From Pseudomonas sp. C1C7 (GTDB taxonomy: Bacteria > Pseudomonadota > Gammaproteobacteria > Pseudomonadales > Pseudomonadaceae), in contig NZ_JABFMP010000029.1 in assembly GCF_013359595.1 (NCBI RefSeq), forward strand, positions 1-64,000: a DNA stretch of 64,000 nt, written 5' to 3'. Position 1 is the stretch's first letter. The number at the start of each line of letters is the position of its first letter. Under the pieces are notes generated by a model that had not been told where the DNA came from, searched no databases, and was given only the letters and a program-made list of their open reading frames with translations. Positions 33,516 through 42,159 of this stretch are shown here, piece by piece. Both the position numbers and the translations under genes were made by a program.

Positions 33516-33719
33516 TCAATGCAGGCTGTCCGGCGTTTCAACCTTCAGTTGCGCGATCCAGGCAGCCTTGCACTCCTCCGCTTCATCCCGGGTCGAAAAC
33601 GCCGTGCCCCGGCGTTCGCCATTGAGCAGCACCACCCAGCACACACTCTGACCCAGGGCCCGCAAGCTGGCGGGTACGCCGCTGCCAATCATGACTGCCA
33701 CATCGACTTTGCTTTGCAT
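33516..33719 (-). CDS. small hypothetical protein
   Basis: 67 residues (MQSKVDVAVMIGSGVPASLRALGQSVCWVVLLNGERRGTAFSTRDEAEECKAAWIAQLK...). The strand-strand-helix pattern is like other short genus-specific proteins. It is convergent with the DUF2789 gene, stops 2 bases apart. GAG-rich sequence precedes the ATG. Function is unknown. Confidence 0.55.
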   Translation of the reverse strand: MQSKVDVAVMIGSGVPASLRALGQSVCWVVLLNGERRGTAFSTRDEAEECKAAWIAQLKVETPDSLH

Positions 33720-33883
33720 GTTGCTCTTCGAACTCCGTTAGCAACCTAACTATATAGCTATGGTAAGGAGTCCCGAGGGGCGGAAACAATATTGGGTTTG
33801 TAGAGCTTTCTTTCCAAAGTCGTAACAATCCGCGCAAAGTGCTCCTACAGGACAGCAGACGAAAATAAATCGCAGGCAACAGA

Positions 33884-33943
33884 AAAAAGATCGCAGCCTT
33901 CGTCAGCACTCTTTGTGGGAGCTGCCGAAGGCTGCGATCTTTT
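33884..33943. repeat. REP inverted pair (GATCGCAGCC type)
   Basis: AAAAGATCGCAGCCTTCG and CGAAGGCTGCGATCTTTT flank a short spacer, at the 3' side of the DksA-like gene. Confidence 0.85.
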
Positions 33944-33979
33944 CAGGACAACCGGCAAGAAACCGATTGCCGTACGAAA

Positions 33980-34384
33980 TCAGGCTTGACGCTGGTGCTT
34001 GTCGATCTGCTCGTGACGTTCTTGAGCTTCGATGCAGTACTTGGTGGTCGGGCTGATCAGCAGGCGCTTGAGGCCAATAGGCTCACCGCTGTCGTCGCAC
34101 CAGCCAAAGCTGTCTTCTTTGATACGTTCCAGAGCTTGTTCCAGCTGAGGCAACATGCGCTGGTCGCGGTCGATTGCGTTTACCAGCCAGGTGCGCTCTT
34201 CTTCGACCGAAGCTGCGTCAGCCGGATCGGCCGGGCTGTCCAGGCTCTCGATGGCGATGCGGTTCTGTTCGATGCGCTCATGGGTTTCGACTTTCATGTT
34301 CTGCAACAGCTCGGAGAAAAAAGCATGTTGCTCGGCATTCATGTAGTCATCCGCCGGCATGGCCAGCAACTTGTCCTTTGTCAT
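33980..34384 (-). CDS. dksA2: DksA2-type RNA polymerase-binding transcription factor lacking the full zinc finger
   Basis: 134 residues: coiled-coil (MNAEQHAFFSELLQNMKVETHERIEQNRIAIESL...ASVEEERTWLVNAIDRDQRML) with the acidic DPADAAS tip that inserts into the polymerase channel. The C-terminal finger has only one Cys in each half (WCDDSGEPIGLKRL and KYCIEAQE) in place of two CxxC pairs. This is the P. aeruginosa DksA2 (zinc-independent paralogue) pattern. It should support the ppGpp response when zinc is scarce. No Zur-type box was recognised upstream. Confidence 0.85.
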   Translation of the reverse strand: MTKDKLLAMPADDYMNAEQHAFFSELLQNMKVETHERIEQNRIAIESLDSPADPADAASVEEERTWLVNAIDRDQRMLPQLEQALERIKEDSFGWCDDSGEPIGLKRLLISPTTKYCIEAQERHEQIDKHQRQA

Positions 34385-34746
34385 TGATATCTCTATAAAA
34401 AACGTGCATTAAGGCGAATTAGGGAGCGTTCCGACAAACCTGTTCAGGCCATCGCGAAGGCGCCGTTTGTTCCAAGCGCCACCCGGCACTCAATTTACGA
34501 GGGGCGGCAGTCTAAGGCCGACTTGAGGCCTCAGCAACTGAAAAGACAGCGAATTTGTCCGACAAGGCCTCGAAAATGCGCTATGGCAGGCATTCAGGCG
34601 GATATCGGAGTGCGTTTATAGCAAGAAATTCAATTCAGCGGGCCTATATAGAAGACAAACGGCTGGGCGGCGGGAAGCCGTTTGCAGGTCGCGCCGGCTC
34701 GGCTAAGGTTGACCTTCCCGTTATGGCTGACTCAAGGAGCGATTAA
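34385..34746. other. divergent promoter gap between dksA2-like and GST genes
   Basis: No gene supported. The sequence next to the DksA-like start is AT-rich (TATAAAAAACGTGC), consistent with a promoter. A 63-codon frame at 34555-34746 has no ribosome site and was not accepted. No repeat was seen. Confidence 0.5.
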
Positions 34747-35358
34747 ATGAAGCTGATCGGCATGCTGGATTCGCCTTTTGTACGACGCGTTGCCATCTGC
34801 GCCAAACGCCTGGGCATCGACCTGGAGCAGCACTCGGTGTCGGTATTGCGCACGTTCGAGCAGTTCCAGCAGATCAACCCGGTGGTCAAGGCCCCGACCC
34901 TGGTGCTGGACGACGGCGAGGTACTGATGGACTCGACACTGATCATCGACTACCTCGAAACCCTCGCCGGCCCCGACCGCAGCCTGATGCCGAAGGCGAT
35001 CGATCAACGCCTGCGCTCGTTGCGCCTGATCGGCCTGGCATTGGCCGCCTGCGAAAAATCCGTACAGCTATATTACGAACGCAACCTGCGCCCGGCCGAG
35101 ATTCAATTCCAGGCCTGGTCCGAACGGGTCGAGGGACAATTGGCCGCAGCCTACACCGCACTGGAAAGGGAGCTGCAAAAACAGCCGCTCGACACCGACG
35201 CCCCGATTGACCAGGCCGGCATCACCCTGGCCGTGGCCTGGAGCTTCACCAATCTGGTAGTACCGGATCAGGTCTCGCGCGAAGCCTTCCCGAAGATCGC
35301 CGCGTACACCGAATATGCCGAGGGGCTAGAGGTGTTTATCAGTACGCCGATTGAATGA
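34747..35358 (+). CDS. glutathione S-transferase
   Basis: 203 residues. The N-terminal thioredoxin-like domain (MKLIGMLDSPFVRRVAICAKRLGI; Ser9 is the likely catalytic residue) includes the cis-Pro segment VKAPTLVLDDGEVLMDSTLIIDYLE. A helical C-terminal domain follows. Cytosolic detoxification role is probable; the electrophile is unknown. It resembles the YibF group. AAGGAGCG precedes the ATG. Confidence 0.9.
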   Translation: MKLIGMLDSPFVRRVAICAKRLGIDLEQHSVSVLRTFEQFQQINPVVKAPTLVLDDGEVLMDSTLIIDYLETLAGPDRSLMPKAIDQRLRSLRLIGLALAACEKSVQLYYERNLRPAEIQFQAWSERVEGQLAAAYTALERELQKQPLDTDAPIDQAGITLAVAWSFTNLVVPDQVSREAFPKIAAYTEYAEGLEVFISTPIE

Positions 35359-35372
35359 GATTGACCCGACGT

Positions 35373-35436
35373 CATCGCGAGCAGGCTCGCTCCCACAGTT
35401 GACCGCAATCCCCTGTGGGAGCGAGCCTGCTCGCGA
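35373..35436. repeat. REP inverted pair (GCGAGCAGGCTCGC type)
   Basis: CATCGCGAGCAGGCTCGCTC and GAGCGAGCCTGCTCGCGA are mirrored across about 20 bases, after the GST gene. Confidence 0.88.
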
Positions 35437-35464
35437 AAAAAATCAACAGGCCCAACGCAATATG

Positions 35465-35494
35465 AAAAAGCCGCCTCTACTAAAGAAGCGGCTT
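35465..35494 (-). terminator. rho-independent terminator of the membrane-protein/micropeptide operon
   Basis: On the minus strand AAGCCGC (35494-35488) pairs with GCGGCTT (35474-35468), followed by a T run. It lies 10 bases after the stop of the 24-residue peptide gene. Confidence 0.85.
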
Positions 35495-35503
35495 GTTCCG
35501 GTA

Positions 35504-35578
35504 TCAATGCACAAACAACGCAATCAGGATGATGATCGGAATCGGTACGCCGAGAAAGAACAGCAGTAATGAGCGCAT
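35504..35578 (-). CDS. 24-residue hydrophobic membrane peptide
   Basis: Begins MRSLLLFFLG and continues VPIPIIILIALFVH: one transmembrane helix with a central VPIPI kink and a positive N-terminus. AGGAG lies eight bases before the ATG. The gene starts 16 bases after the stop of the membrane-protein gene upstream and ends just before a rho-independent terminator, so it looks like the second gene of a two-gene operon. Short proteins of this kind recur in pseudomonads but I know of no assigned function. Confidence 0.75.
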   Translation of the reverse strand: MRSLLLFFLGVPIPIIILIALFVH

Positions 35579-35593
35579 GATGTTTCTCCTGGG

Positions 35594-36529
35594 TTAGCGA
35601 ACAGGTGTGGTGGTGACGTAGGTGTCCGTTTCCACGTACACCACGGCATCCCGGCGGCGGCCGCCGAAGGTCGCGGCGAGGCTGGCGAAGAAGGCGCCGG
35701 CCAGCAGTGCAACGAACATCCACAAGGTGCTCCAGGCGGCGACTTTGGCGGCCGTGTCGGCAGCCTCCTTCGCGGTCTGTTTGGCGTCGGCCACGGCTTT
35801 TTGCGTGCGGGCGTAGACTTCATCCACGCGACGCTCGGCATCGGCCTGGGTCAGGTTGGTCCGCTGTGCCACAAGTTGTGCGAGATAGGTGCGGTCCTCG
35901 GCAGCCAGTTGGCCGTCGGCGATGGAGCGCACGAAGATGCGCGTCACGGTGCCCCGAGCCGCCTCGTCACTGACGGCATCGGGGCGATCATCGCGGAACA
36001 GGCTGTCGACGTAGTAGCCGTACTGATCGCTGTCAGTATTGGCAGCCGCCGTACCCGCCACCTGGGTCATGGCATTGGCGGCACCGCCGGCGACCTGTGC
36101 CCCGGCCTGCACCCCGCCGCTGACCATACTGCTGACCGACCCGGCCACCAGCATCGCCGTCACCAGCGTTGCCACGCACCAGGCCAGGAACCCATGGGCG
36201 GTGTCACGAAAGTAGACTTCGTCGCCGTGCATGTTGGTCCACTTCACCCGCAGCCGCCCGGCGATGTAGCCACCGAGCCCGGACGCAATGATTTGGGTGA
36301 AGGCCAGCCAGACGATCGTGGTGATCCCCAGCCCCTTGGCGCTCACGCCTTCGTTGGCCCAGGGCGATACCGCGGAAAATCCGAGGCCAAAGCCCAGCAA
36401 TACCAGAATCAGCGACAACGCCGCCGCAGCCGCGGCCCCTGCGAAAATCGCGCCCCACGACACGCCGGAAACCGTGGTCGATTCCTCCAGGGGAACGGGA
36501 TAGAAACCATCTGATGAGGATCTATTCAT
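35594..36529 (-). CDS. conserved membrane protein (PhnA-like in some annotations)
   Basis: 311 residues. The N-terminal part SGVSWGAIFAGAAAAAALSLILVLLGFGLGFSAVSPWAN gives the first helix. Helices at ITTIVWLAFTQIIASGLGGYIAGRL and FLAWCVATLVTAMLVAGSVSSMV follow, then a soluble region with a coiled-coil stretch (VDEVYARTQKAVADAKQTAKEAADTAAKVA) and a last helix LWMFVALLAGAFFASLAATFGG. Similar proteins exist in rhizobia and pseudomonads without proven function. It is co-transcribed with the 24-residue peptide. GGAG precedes the ATG. Confidence 0.75.
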   Translation of the reverse strand: MNRSSSDGFYPVPLEESTTVSGVSWGAIFAGAAAAAALSLILVLLGFGLGFSAVSPWANEGVSAKGLGITTIVWLAFTQIIASGLGGYIAGRLRVKWTNMHGDEVYFRDTAHGFLAWCVATLVTAMLVAGSVSSMVSGGVQAGAQVAGGAANAMTQVAGTAAANTDSDQYGYYVDSLFRDDRPDAVSDEAARGTVTRIFVRSIADGQLAAEDRTYLAQLVAQRTNLTQADAERRVDEVYARTQKAVADAKQTAKEAADTAAKVAAWSTLWMFVALLAGAFFASLAATFGGRRRDAVVYVETDTYVTTTPVR

Positions 36530-36860
36530 TGTTATGTCGCTCCAGGCAGTAAATACGGTGTTACAACTCTCGAATCAGCCGTTGCAGTCACCGTGCCAGA
36601 CGCGTCGTTTGAATAAATCCTTGTGTGTCAGACAGTTATAGAGTTTGAACTTACGGGAGCCATGCAATATGCAACGAGCGCACAGGTTCAGCGGGTTTTA
36701 TGCATTAAATTAAAAAAGGCAAAAGATCGCAGCCTTCGGCAGCGCCTGCAGGAATTGCGTGAACCCTATATTGCTCATGAACTTTTATTTAGTAAGCCAA
36801 CCGGCAATTCTTGGCAAAATGCCGTTCACTTTGTATCAGACCGATTATCAGGCCAACCCC
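36530..36860. other. promoter gap holding a single REP fragment
   Basis: Divergent gap between the membrane-protein operon and the two-component system. It contains one unpaired REP (AAAAGATCGCAGCCTTCGGC, about 36722-36751). Frames running across it start in the repeat or lack ribosome sites and are not accepted. Confidence 0.55.
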
Positions 36861-37544
36861 ATGACCCGTATCTTGACCATCGAAGACGACGCCGTGACCG
36901 CCCGGGAAATTGTCGCCGAATTGAGCAGCCACGGCCTTGAGGTCGACTGGGTCGACAATGGACGCGAAGGCCTGGAGCGGGCGATCAGCGGCGACTACGA
37001 CCTGATCACACTTGACCGCATGCTGCCCGAACTCGATGGCCTGGCGATCGTCACCACCCTGCGCAGCAAAGGCGTGGCCACGCCGATCCTGATGATCAGC
37101 GCCCTGTCCGATGTCGATGAGCGCGTGCGCGGCTTGCGTGCTGGCGGCGACGATTACCTGACCAAGCCCTTCGCCACCGATGAAATGGCCGCCCGGGTCG
37201 AAGTCCTGCTGCGTAGGCAGAACACCGGCACCGCCCAGGCCACCACCCTGCGGGTCGCCGATCTTGAGCTGAACCTGATCAGCCACGAAGCCAGCCGCGA
37301 CGGCCAGATGCTCACGCTGCTGCCCACTGAATACAAACTGCTGGAATTCCTGATGCGCAACACCGGGCAAATCCTCTCGCGGATGATGATTTTCGAGGAG
37401 GTCTGGGGTTATCACTTCGATCCGGGCACCAACCTGATCGATGTGCACATCGGCCGTCTGCGCAAGAAAATCGACCCGCCTGGCAATGCCCCATTGATTC
37501 GAACCGTGCGAGGCTCGGGTTATGTCATTGCCGAACCCGTCTAA
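36861..37544 (+). CDS. OmpR-family response regulator
   Basis: 227 residues. The receiver domain has acidic residues ED/D at 8-10, phosphoacceptor Asp52 (LITLDRMLP) and Lys in YLTKPF; the C-terminal winged helix ends IRTVRGSGYVIAEPV. The start at 36861 matches the domain boundary (MTRILTIEDD). It overlaps the downstream kinase gene by 23 bases, so the two form a coupled two-component pair. The signal is unknown. Confidence 0.93.
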   Translation: MTRILTIEDDAVTAREIVAELSSHGLEVDWVDNGREGLERAISGDYDLITLDRMLPELDGLAIVTTLRSKGVATPILMISALSDVDERVRGLRAGGDDYLTKPFATDEMAARVEVLLRRQNTGTAQATTLRVADLELNLISHEASRDGQMLTLLPTEYKLLEFLMRNTGQILSRMMIFEEVWGYHFDPGTNLIDVHIGRLRKKIDPPGNAPLIRTVRGSGYVIAEPV

Positions 37545-38916
37545 AGGCTGGCGTTCTTCCAGCAGCCGTCTGCTGGCGCTGTACAGTGCGTTGTTCGTGG
37601 CCTGGAGCGGCATTCTCATGGGGGTCATGTACTACGAGGTGTCCGCGTACCTGGACAACCTGGCCAAACATTCGCTGATGCAGCGTCAGCATCTGTTCTC
37701 GCGCTTCCAGGGCGACCAACTGGTGGACGCGCTCGCCGTCAGCATGACGTTCGACATTCGCGGCATCGACGCCTATGGCCTGTTCGATCGCCAGCACCGC
37801 TACCTCAACGGCGCCCTGCGCAGCATTCCCGAAGGTCTGCCGCTGGACGGCAAGATCCACATGCTCAGTGAATGCGCCGACTCGGACGACCCGACCCTGC
37901 CCTCCGACAGCTGCGACGCCGTGGCCACCCAGACCCGCGACGGGCGCTGGCTGGTGCTGGTGCGCGACAACGGTTCGCTGTTTGCGGTGACCCGGATCAT
38001 CCTCCACGCATTGCTGTGGGGTATGACCCTGACCATCCTGCCGGGCATCATCGGCTGGCACCTGCTGCGGCGCCGGCCGCTGCGGCGCATTCGCGGGATT
38101 CAGGCCAGCGCCGAGGCCATCGTCGCCGGCGACCTGACCCGACGCCTGCCGCTGTCCAACCGCCGCGACGAACTGGACATGCTCGCCGCCATCGTCAACG
38201 CCATGCTCGAACGCATCGAGCGCCTGATGAACGAGGTCAAGGGCGTGTGCGACAACATCGCCCATGACCTGCGCACCCCGTTGACCCGCCTGCGGGCGCA
38301 GTTGTATCGCATGCAACAGCAGGCCGGCGAAGGCTCCAGCGAAGCGGCGCAGCTGGATCTGGTACTGGCCGAGGCCGACACCTTGATGGCGCGCTTTCGC
38401 GGGCTGCTGCGAATTTCCGAACTGGAGGATCGCCAGCGTCGCTCCGGTTTCGTGCAGCTTGATCCGGTGGCGTTGCTGCAGGAGTTGCATGAGTTTTATC
38501 TGCCGCTGGCGGAGGACGATGGCCTGACGTTCACATTGCAACTGCCGGAAACACTGCCATCGCTCAATGGTGACCGGGCGCTGCTGTTCGAGGCGGTGGC
38601 GAACCTGCTGAGCAACTCAATCAAATTCACCCCGCCGGGTGGCCAGGTGATTTTGCGCGGGCGCAATGACAACGGGCATACCCGCATTGAAGTCCTGGAC
38701 TCGGGCCCGGGCATTCCCGAGGCTGAACGGGTGGCGGTGTTCCAGCGTTTCTACCGCGCCGAAGCGGGTAACCTGAAAAGCGGTTTTGGTCTGGGACTGT
38801 CGATCGTCGCGGCGATTGTCAGCTTGCATGGTTTCAAGCTGGAGGTGGGCAGCAGCGAACTGGGTGGTGCGCGGCTGGTGCTGGATTGTGAAGAAAGCCT
38901 GATTCCACAGACCTGA
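37522..38916 (+). CDS. sensor histidine kinase
   Basis: 464 residues. The first helix (about 18-37) is followed by a periplasmic region of about 120 residues with Cys118 and Cys131, and a second helix near 158-180. A HAMP linker (RRRPLRRIRGIQASAEAIVAGDLTRRLPL) leads to an H-box DNIAHDLRTPLTRLR with phosphoacceptor His248, an N-box NLLSNSIKF and G-boxes DSGPGIP and GFGLGLSI. It partners with the overlapping response regulator. The periplasmic domain does not tell me the ligand. Confidence 0.93.
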   Translation: MSLPNPSKGWRSSSSRLLALYSALFVAWSGILMGVMYYEVSAYLDNLAKHSLMQRQHLFSRFQGDQLVDALAVSMTFDIRGIDAYGLFDRQHRYLNGALRSIPEGLPLDGKIHMLSECADSDDPTLPSDSCDAVATQTRDGRWLVLVRDNGSLFAVTRIILHALLWGMTLTILPGIIGWHLLRRRPLRRIRGIQASAEAIVAGDLTRRLPLSNRRDELDMLAAIVNAMLERIERLMNEVKGVCDNIAHDLRTPLTRLRAQLYRMQQQAGEGSSEAAQLDLVLAEADTLMARFRGLLRISELEDRQRRSGFVQLDPVALLQELHEFYLPLAEDDGLTFTLQLPETLPSLNGDRALLFEAVANLLSNSIKFTPPGGQVILRGRNDNGHTRIEVLDSGPGIPEAERVAVFQRFYRAEAGNLKSGFGLGLSIVAAIVSLHGFKLEVGSSELGGARLVLDCEESLIPQT

Positions 38917-38921
38917 AAATC

Positions 38922-38989
38922 AAAAGATCGCAGCCTGCGGCAGCTCCTGCACAAAACCCTGTAGGAGCTGCCGCAGGCTGCGATCTTTT
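38922..38989. repeat. REP inverted pair between convergent genes
   Basis: AAAAGATCGCAGCCTGCGGC and GCCGCAGGCTGCGATCTTTT lie 5 bases beyond the kinase stop and just before the end of the convergent SRPBCC gene. Confidence 0.88.
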
Positions 38990-38995
38990 AAAGGC

Positions 38996-39406
38996 TTATG
39001 CCGGGTAGTTAGCCCGCAACGCCTCCAGCCCACCCTGATAAATGCCGGTGAACAACGCCACCACTTCCTCGTCACTCACACCCACCGGTTCAAACTGCCC
39101 CGACCAGGTAACCCGCGCACCCTGTCCCTGGGCTTCCACCTTGATGGTCGCCAGGTAAGCCGTCGCCGGAAACGGTGCCTGCAGAATCGAGTAGCTGTAG
39201 CTCTTCGCGTCATTGTCGAACGCTTGCAGGCGTTCGATCACCACACCGCCGTCCGCCGTTTGCAGGCTGCGCACACGGCCGCCTTCGCTCAGTTCGCTTT
39301 TCGGGATGAAGGGCAGCCAGTCGGGCAGCGAGTCGAAGCCGCCGATCAATTGCCAGACCTGGTCGGCCGAAGCCGGGATGTCGATGAATGCCGAGGTAGT
39401 TGCCAT
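38996..39406 (-). CDS. SRPBCC family protein
   Basis: 136 residues with the START/Bet v1-like fold pattern (AFIDIPASADQVWQLIGGFDSLPDWLPFI ... LATIKVEAQGQGARVTWSGQFEPVGVSDEEVVALFTGIYQGGLEALRANY). It probably binds a hydrophobic ligand. It lies 36 bases after the SDR gene on the same strand, so both may act on one metabolite. Confidence 0.85.
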   Translation of the reverse strand: MATTSAFIDIPASADQVWQLIGGFDSLPDWLPFIPKSELSEGGRVRSLQTADGGVVIERLQAFDNDAKSYSYSILQAPFPATAYLATIKVEAQGQGARVTWSGQFEPVGVSDEEVVALFTGIYQGGLEALRANYPA

Positions 39407-39441
39407 GGGTAAATGCTCTCCAGATTAATAAGATTCGGATT

Positions 39442-40239
39442 TCAGACGGCCATGCTGTCGACGACACCGCCGTCGACCCGCAGGGCCGCGCCGGTGGTGG
39501 CGGAGGACAGCGGCGAAGCGATGTAGGCGACCAGATTGGCCACTTCCTCGACCTGCGCCACACGCTGGATGATCGAGCTCGGACGGGCCTTGCGCACGAA
39601 GGCGTCGGCTTCTTCCTGGACACTGCGCCCGGAAGCGGCGATGGCGTCCTTGAGCATCTCTTCCACGCCGTCGGTGAGGGTCGGGCCCGGCAGGATCGAG
39701 TTGACCGTCACCCCGGTGCCCGCCAGGCGCTTGGCCAGGCCATGGGACACCGCCAGGTTGGCGCTCTTGGTCACGCCGTAGTTGATCATCTCGGCAGGGA
39801 TCGCCAGGCCGGATTCCGAAGACAGGAAAATCACCCGGCCCCAGCCCTGCTTGACCATGTCCGGCACGTAATGCCGGGACAGGCGCACACCGGAAATCAC
39901 GTTGATTTCGTAGAAGCGCTCCCACTCGCTGTCCGGGGTCTCGAAGAAGTCCTCGGCGTTGTAGATCCCGAGGTTGTTCACCAGAACATCGGCGCGAGGT
40001 TCGGCGGCGAACAGCTTCTGTGCGCCTTCAGCGGTGCCCAGATCGGCAGTCAGCCCGCGCAGTTGAGCACCCGGCACCTGCTCGCGAATGGTCGCCAGCG
40101 TCTGCTCCACCTTGGCCGAGTCGCGGCCGATCACTACCACCGTGGCGCCGGATTCGGCCAGTGCCTTGCTGATGCCCAGACCGATGCCGGCAGTGCTGCC
40201 GCTGACGATGGCCAGTTTTCCAGTCAGATCGATTTTCAT
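39442..40239 (-). CDS. short-chain dehydrogenase/reductase
   Basis: 265 residues from the ATG at 40239, preceded by GGGAG. The cofactor motif is SGSTAGIGLG, followed by LVNNLGIY, the catalytic Ser in FLSSESG and YGVTKS as the YxxxK. The classical fold is complete, so it should be an active NAD(P) oxidoreductase of unknown substrate. It is upstream of the SRPBCC gene in an apparent two-gene operon. Confidence 0.9.
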   Translation of the reverse strand: MKIDLTGKLAIVSGSTAGIGLGISKALAESGATVVVIGRDSAKVEQTLATIREQVPGAQLRGLTADLGTAEGAQKLFAAEPRADVLVNNLGIYNAEDFFETPDSEWERFYEINVISGVRLSRHYVPDMVKQGWGRVIFLSSESGLAIPAEMINYGVTKSANLAVSHGLAKRLAGTGVTVNSILPGPTLTDGVEEMLKDAIAASGRSVQEEADAFVRKARPSSIIQRVAQVEEVANLVAYIASPLSSATTGAALRVDGGVVDSMAV

Positions 40240-40697
40240 GTTCAAGCTCCCATGTTCGACAGAGGTGCTGACACCGTGAACTGCCGCGATAACGTTTGAT
40301 TGCGTGGTCAGGAGTGACCGTTGAGCGAATCCTAGAGCGTGGCGATCCGACCGTCCAAGACATAATAAGCAGCAGTTGTGCCCCGCAAGGTCTGACCGCC
40401 GATACATCATGTAGGAGCTGCCGAAGGCTGCGATCTTTTGACTTTGCCTTTAAAGATCAAAAGATCGCAGCCTCGCTGCGCTCGACAGCTCCTACAGTAA
40501 GCAAACGCCCATCCAGTGTAGGAGCTGCCGCAGGCTGCGATCTTTGATCTTCAGCTTTTCGCACCCATCTCGCAAAGAGATACCAGCATCTGAATTCAGC
40601 ACTACGAGTGTTGGCCAAACGCTGACTAAGATGAGCCACACCTCCCAACACAAGCCGCGACATCGCCTGCGGCGCACAAGAAACCGGAGATCGCTCG
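40240..40697. other. intergenic gap dominated by REP elements
   Basis: Divergent gap between the SDR and the flavoprotein genes. Its centre (40410-40550) is three REP elements. The remaining sequence must hold both promoters; no operator was recognised and no gene is supported. Confidence 0.6.
40410..40550. repeat. cluster of three REP elements
   Basis: An inverted pair (GTAGGAGCTGCCGAAGGCTG ... CGACAGCTCCTAC) is followed after about 20 bases by a third, direct copy (GTAGGAGCTGCCGCAGGCTG). Confidence 0.85.
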
Positions 40698-42116
40698 ATG
40701 AACATTGCTGTTGCCTGTGAACACCTGCCCCTGCCCGATGCGTTGCACGACGAGTTGAGCCAGTTGCTCGGCAGCCGGTTCTCCACCTCGGCCAGTGTGC
40801 GCGAGCACCATGGCACCGACATTTCCGCCCTCGATCCCGTGCCGCCGGATGCCGTGGCTTTTGCCAACAGCCTGGAAGACATCGTCGCCATCAGCACCGC
40901 TTGCCACCGCCATGGCGTGCCAATGATCGTCTACGCCAGCGGCACCTCGCTGGAGGGCTGGCTGCAGGCGTCCCATGGCGGGGTGAGTATCGATGTCTCG
41001 GGCATGGACAAGATTCTCGAGATCCGCGTCGACGACATGGACGCCACCGTGCAGCCGGGCGTGACCCGCAAGCAGTTGAACGCTGCCCTGCACGGCACCG
41101 GCCTGTTCTTCCCCATCGACCCCGGCGCGGATGCCTCGCTTGGCGGCATGGCCGCGACCCGAGCCTCCGGCACCAACGCCGTACGCTACGGCACCATGCG
41201 CGAAAACGTGCTGGGCATGACCGCGGTGCTGGCCGATGGTCGGGTGATCAATACCGGTGGTCGCGCGCGCAAATCTTCCGCCGGCTATGACCTGACTCAC
41301 CTGCTGGTGGGCTCCGGCGGCACCCTGGCAACCATTGCCGAACTCACCGTCAAACTGCACCCTATCCCTGAGGCGATCTCCGCTGCGGTGTGCCGTTTCC
41401 CCAGCGTCGATCACGCCGTGCGCACGGTGATCCAGACCATTCAGCTGGGCGTGCCGATTGCCCGCATCGAACTGATCGACGCCCTGACCGTGCGCGCGCT
41501 CAACGCCTACAGCAAGACGCAACTGCCGGAAGCGCCGTCGCTGTTTTTCGAACTGCATGGCTCCGAAGCCGGGGTCAAGGAACAGGTCGAGACCGTGCGC
41601 ATGGTCGCCGACGAACATGAAGGCCAGGACTTCGAATGGGCCGTGCACCCCGAGGACCGCAGCCGGTTGTGGCAGGCGCGGCACGAGGCCTACTTCGCCG
41701 CCCTCGCCCTGCGTCCAGGCTGTCGCTCGCTGACCACCGACGCGGTGGTGCCGATCTCGCGCCTGGCCGAATGCATAGAAGCCACTGCCGCGGACCTGAC
41801 GGAAAACGGCCTGGTGGCACCGATCTTCGGGCATGTCGGCGACGGCAATTTCCATGCGCTGATCCTCGTCGATCCCAATGACCCGGACGAAGTGCAGCGC
41901 GCCGAAGCCGTGGCCCATCGCCTGGCCGAGCGGGCGATCGCCATGCATGGCAGCTGCACCGGCGAACACGGCGTCGGCCTGACCAAGCAGCATTTCATGC
42001 CCCTGGAACACGGGGCCAATGCGGTGGACGTGATGGCCGCGATCAAGGCCGCACTGGACCCGAAACAGCTGATGAACCCCGGCAAGATCTTCCCCCGAGG
42101 CCATGCGCTGCGCTGA
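40698..42116 (+). CDS. D-lactate dehydrogenase-type FAD-binding oxidase
   Basis: 472 residues of the GlcD/DLD family. The FAD (PCMH) domain includes VYASGTSLEGWLQASHGGVSIDVSGMDKIL and PIDPGADASLGGMAATRASGTNAVRYGTMRENVLG. The C-terminal domain has the conserved IFGHVGDGNFHALILVDP and GSCTGEHGVGLTKQHF. It oxidises a 2-hydroxy acid, probably passing electrons to quinone or cytochrome. It is followed by a LysR gene (43 bases) and an MFS permease on the same strand, which suggests uptake and oxidation of one hydroxy acid. Confidence 0.9.
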   Translation: MNIAVACEHLPLPDALHDELSQLLGSRFSTSASVREHHGTDISALDPVPPDAVAFANSLEDIVAISTACHRHGVPMIVYASGTSLEGWLQASHGGVSIDVSGMDKILEIRVDDMDATVQPGVTRKQLNAALHGTGLFFPIDPGADASLGGMAATRASGTNAVRYGTMRENVLGMTAVLADGRVINTGGRARKSSAGYDLTHLLVGSGGTLATIAELTVKLHPIPEAISAAVCRFPSVDHAVRTVIQTIQLGVPIARIELIDALTVRALNAYSKTQLPEAPSLFFELHGSEAGVKEQVETVRMVADEHEGQDFEWAVHPEDRSRLWQARHEAYFAALALRPGCRSLTTDAVVPISRLAECIEATAADLTENGLVAPIFGHVGDGNFHALILVDPNDPDEVQRAEAVAHRLAERAIAMHGSCTGEHGVGLTKQHFMPLEHGANAVDVMAAIKAALDPKQLMNPGKIFPRGHALR

Positions 42117-42159
42117 GGCGCGATAGCATGGCCGCCGGAAGGAAACCGAGGGAGCAAGC

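Noticed and set aside
36623..36940. 105-codon frame before the two-component system
   Set aside because: Runs through a REP fragment and into the response-regulator gene in another frame; no family pattern.
40410..40550. CRISPR-like clustered repeats
   Set aside because: Three units of a dispersed REP family in mixed orientation, without equal spacers or cas genes.
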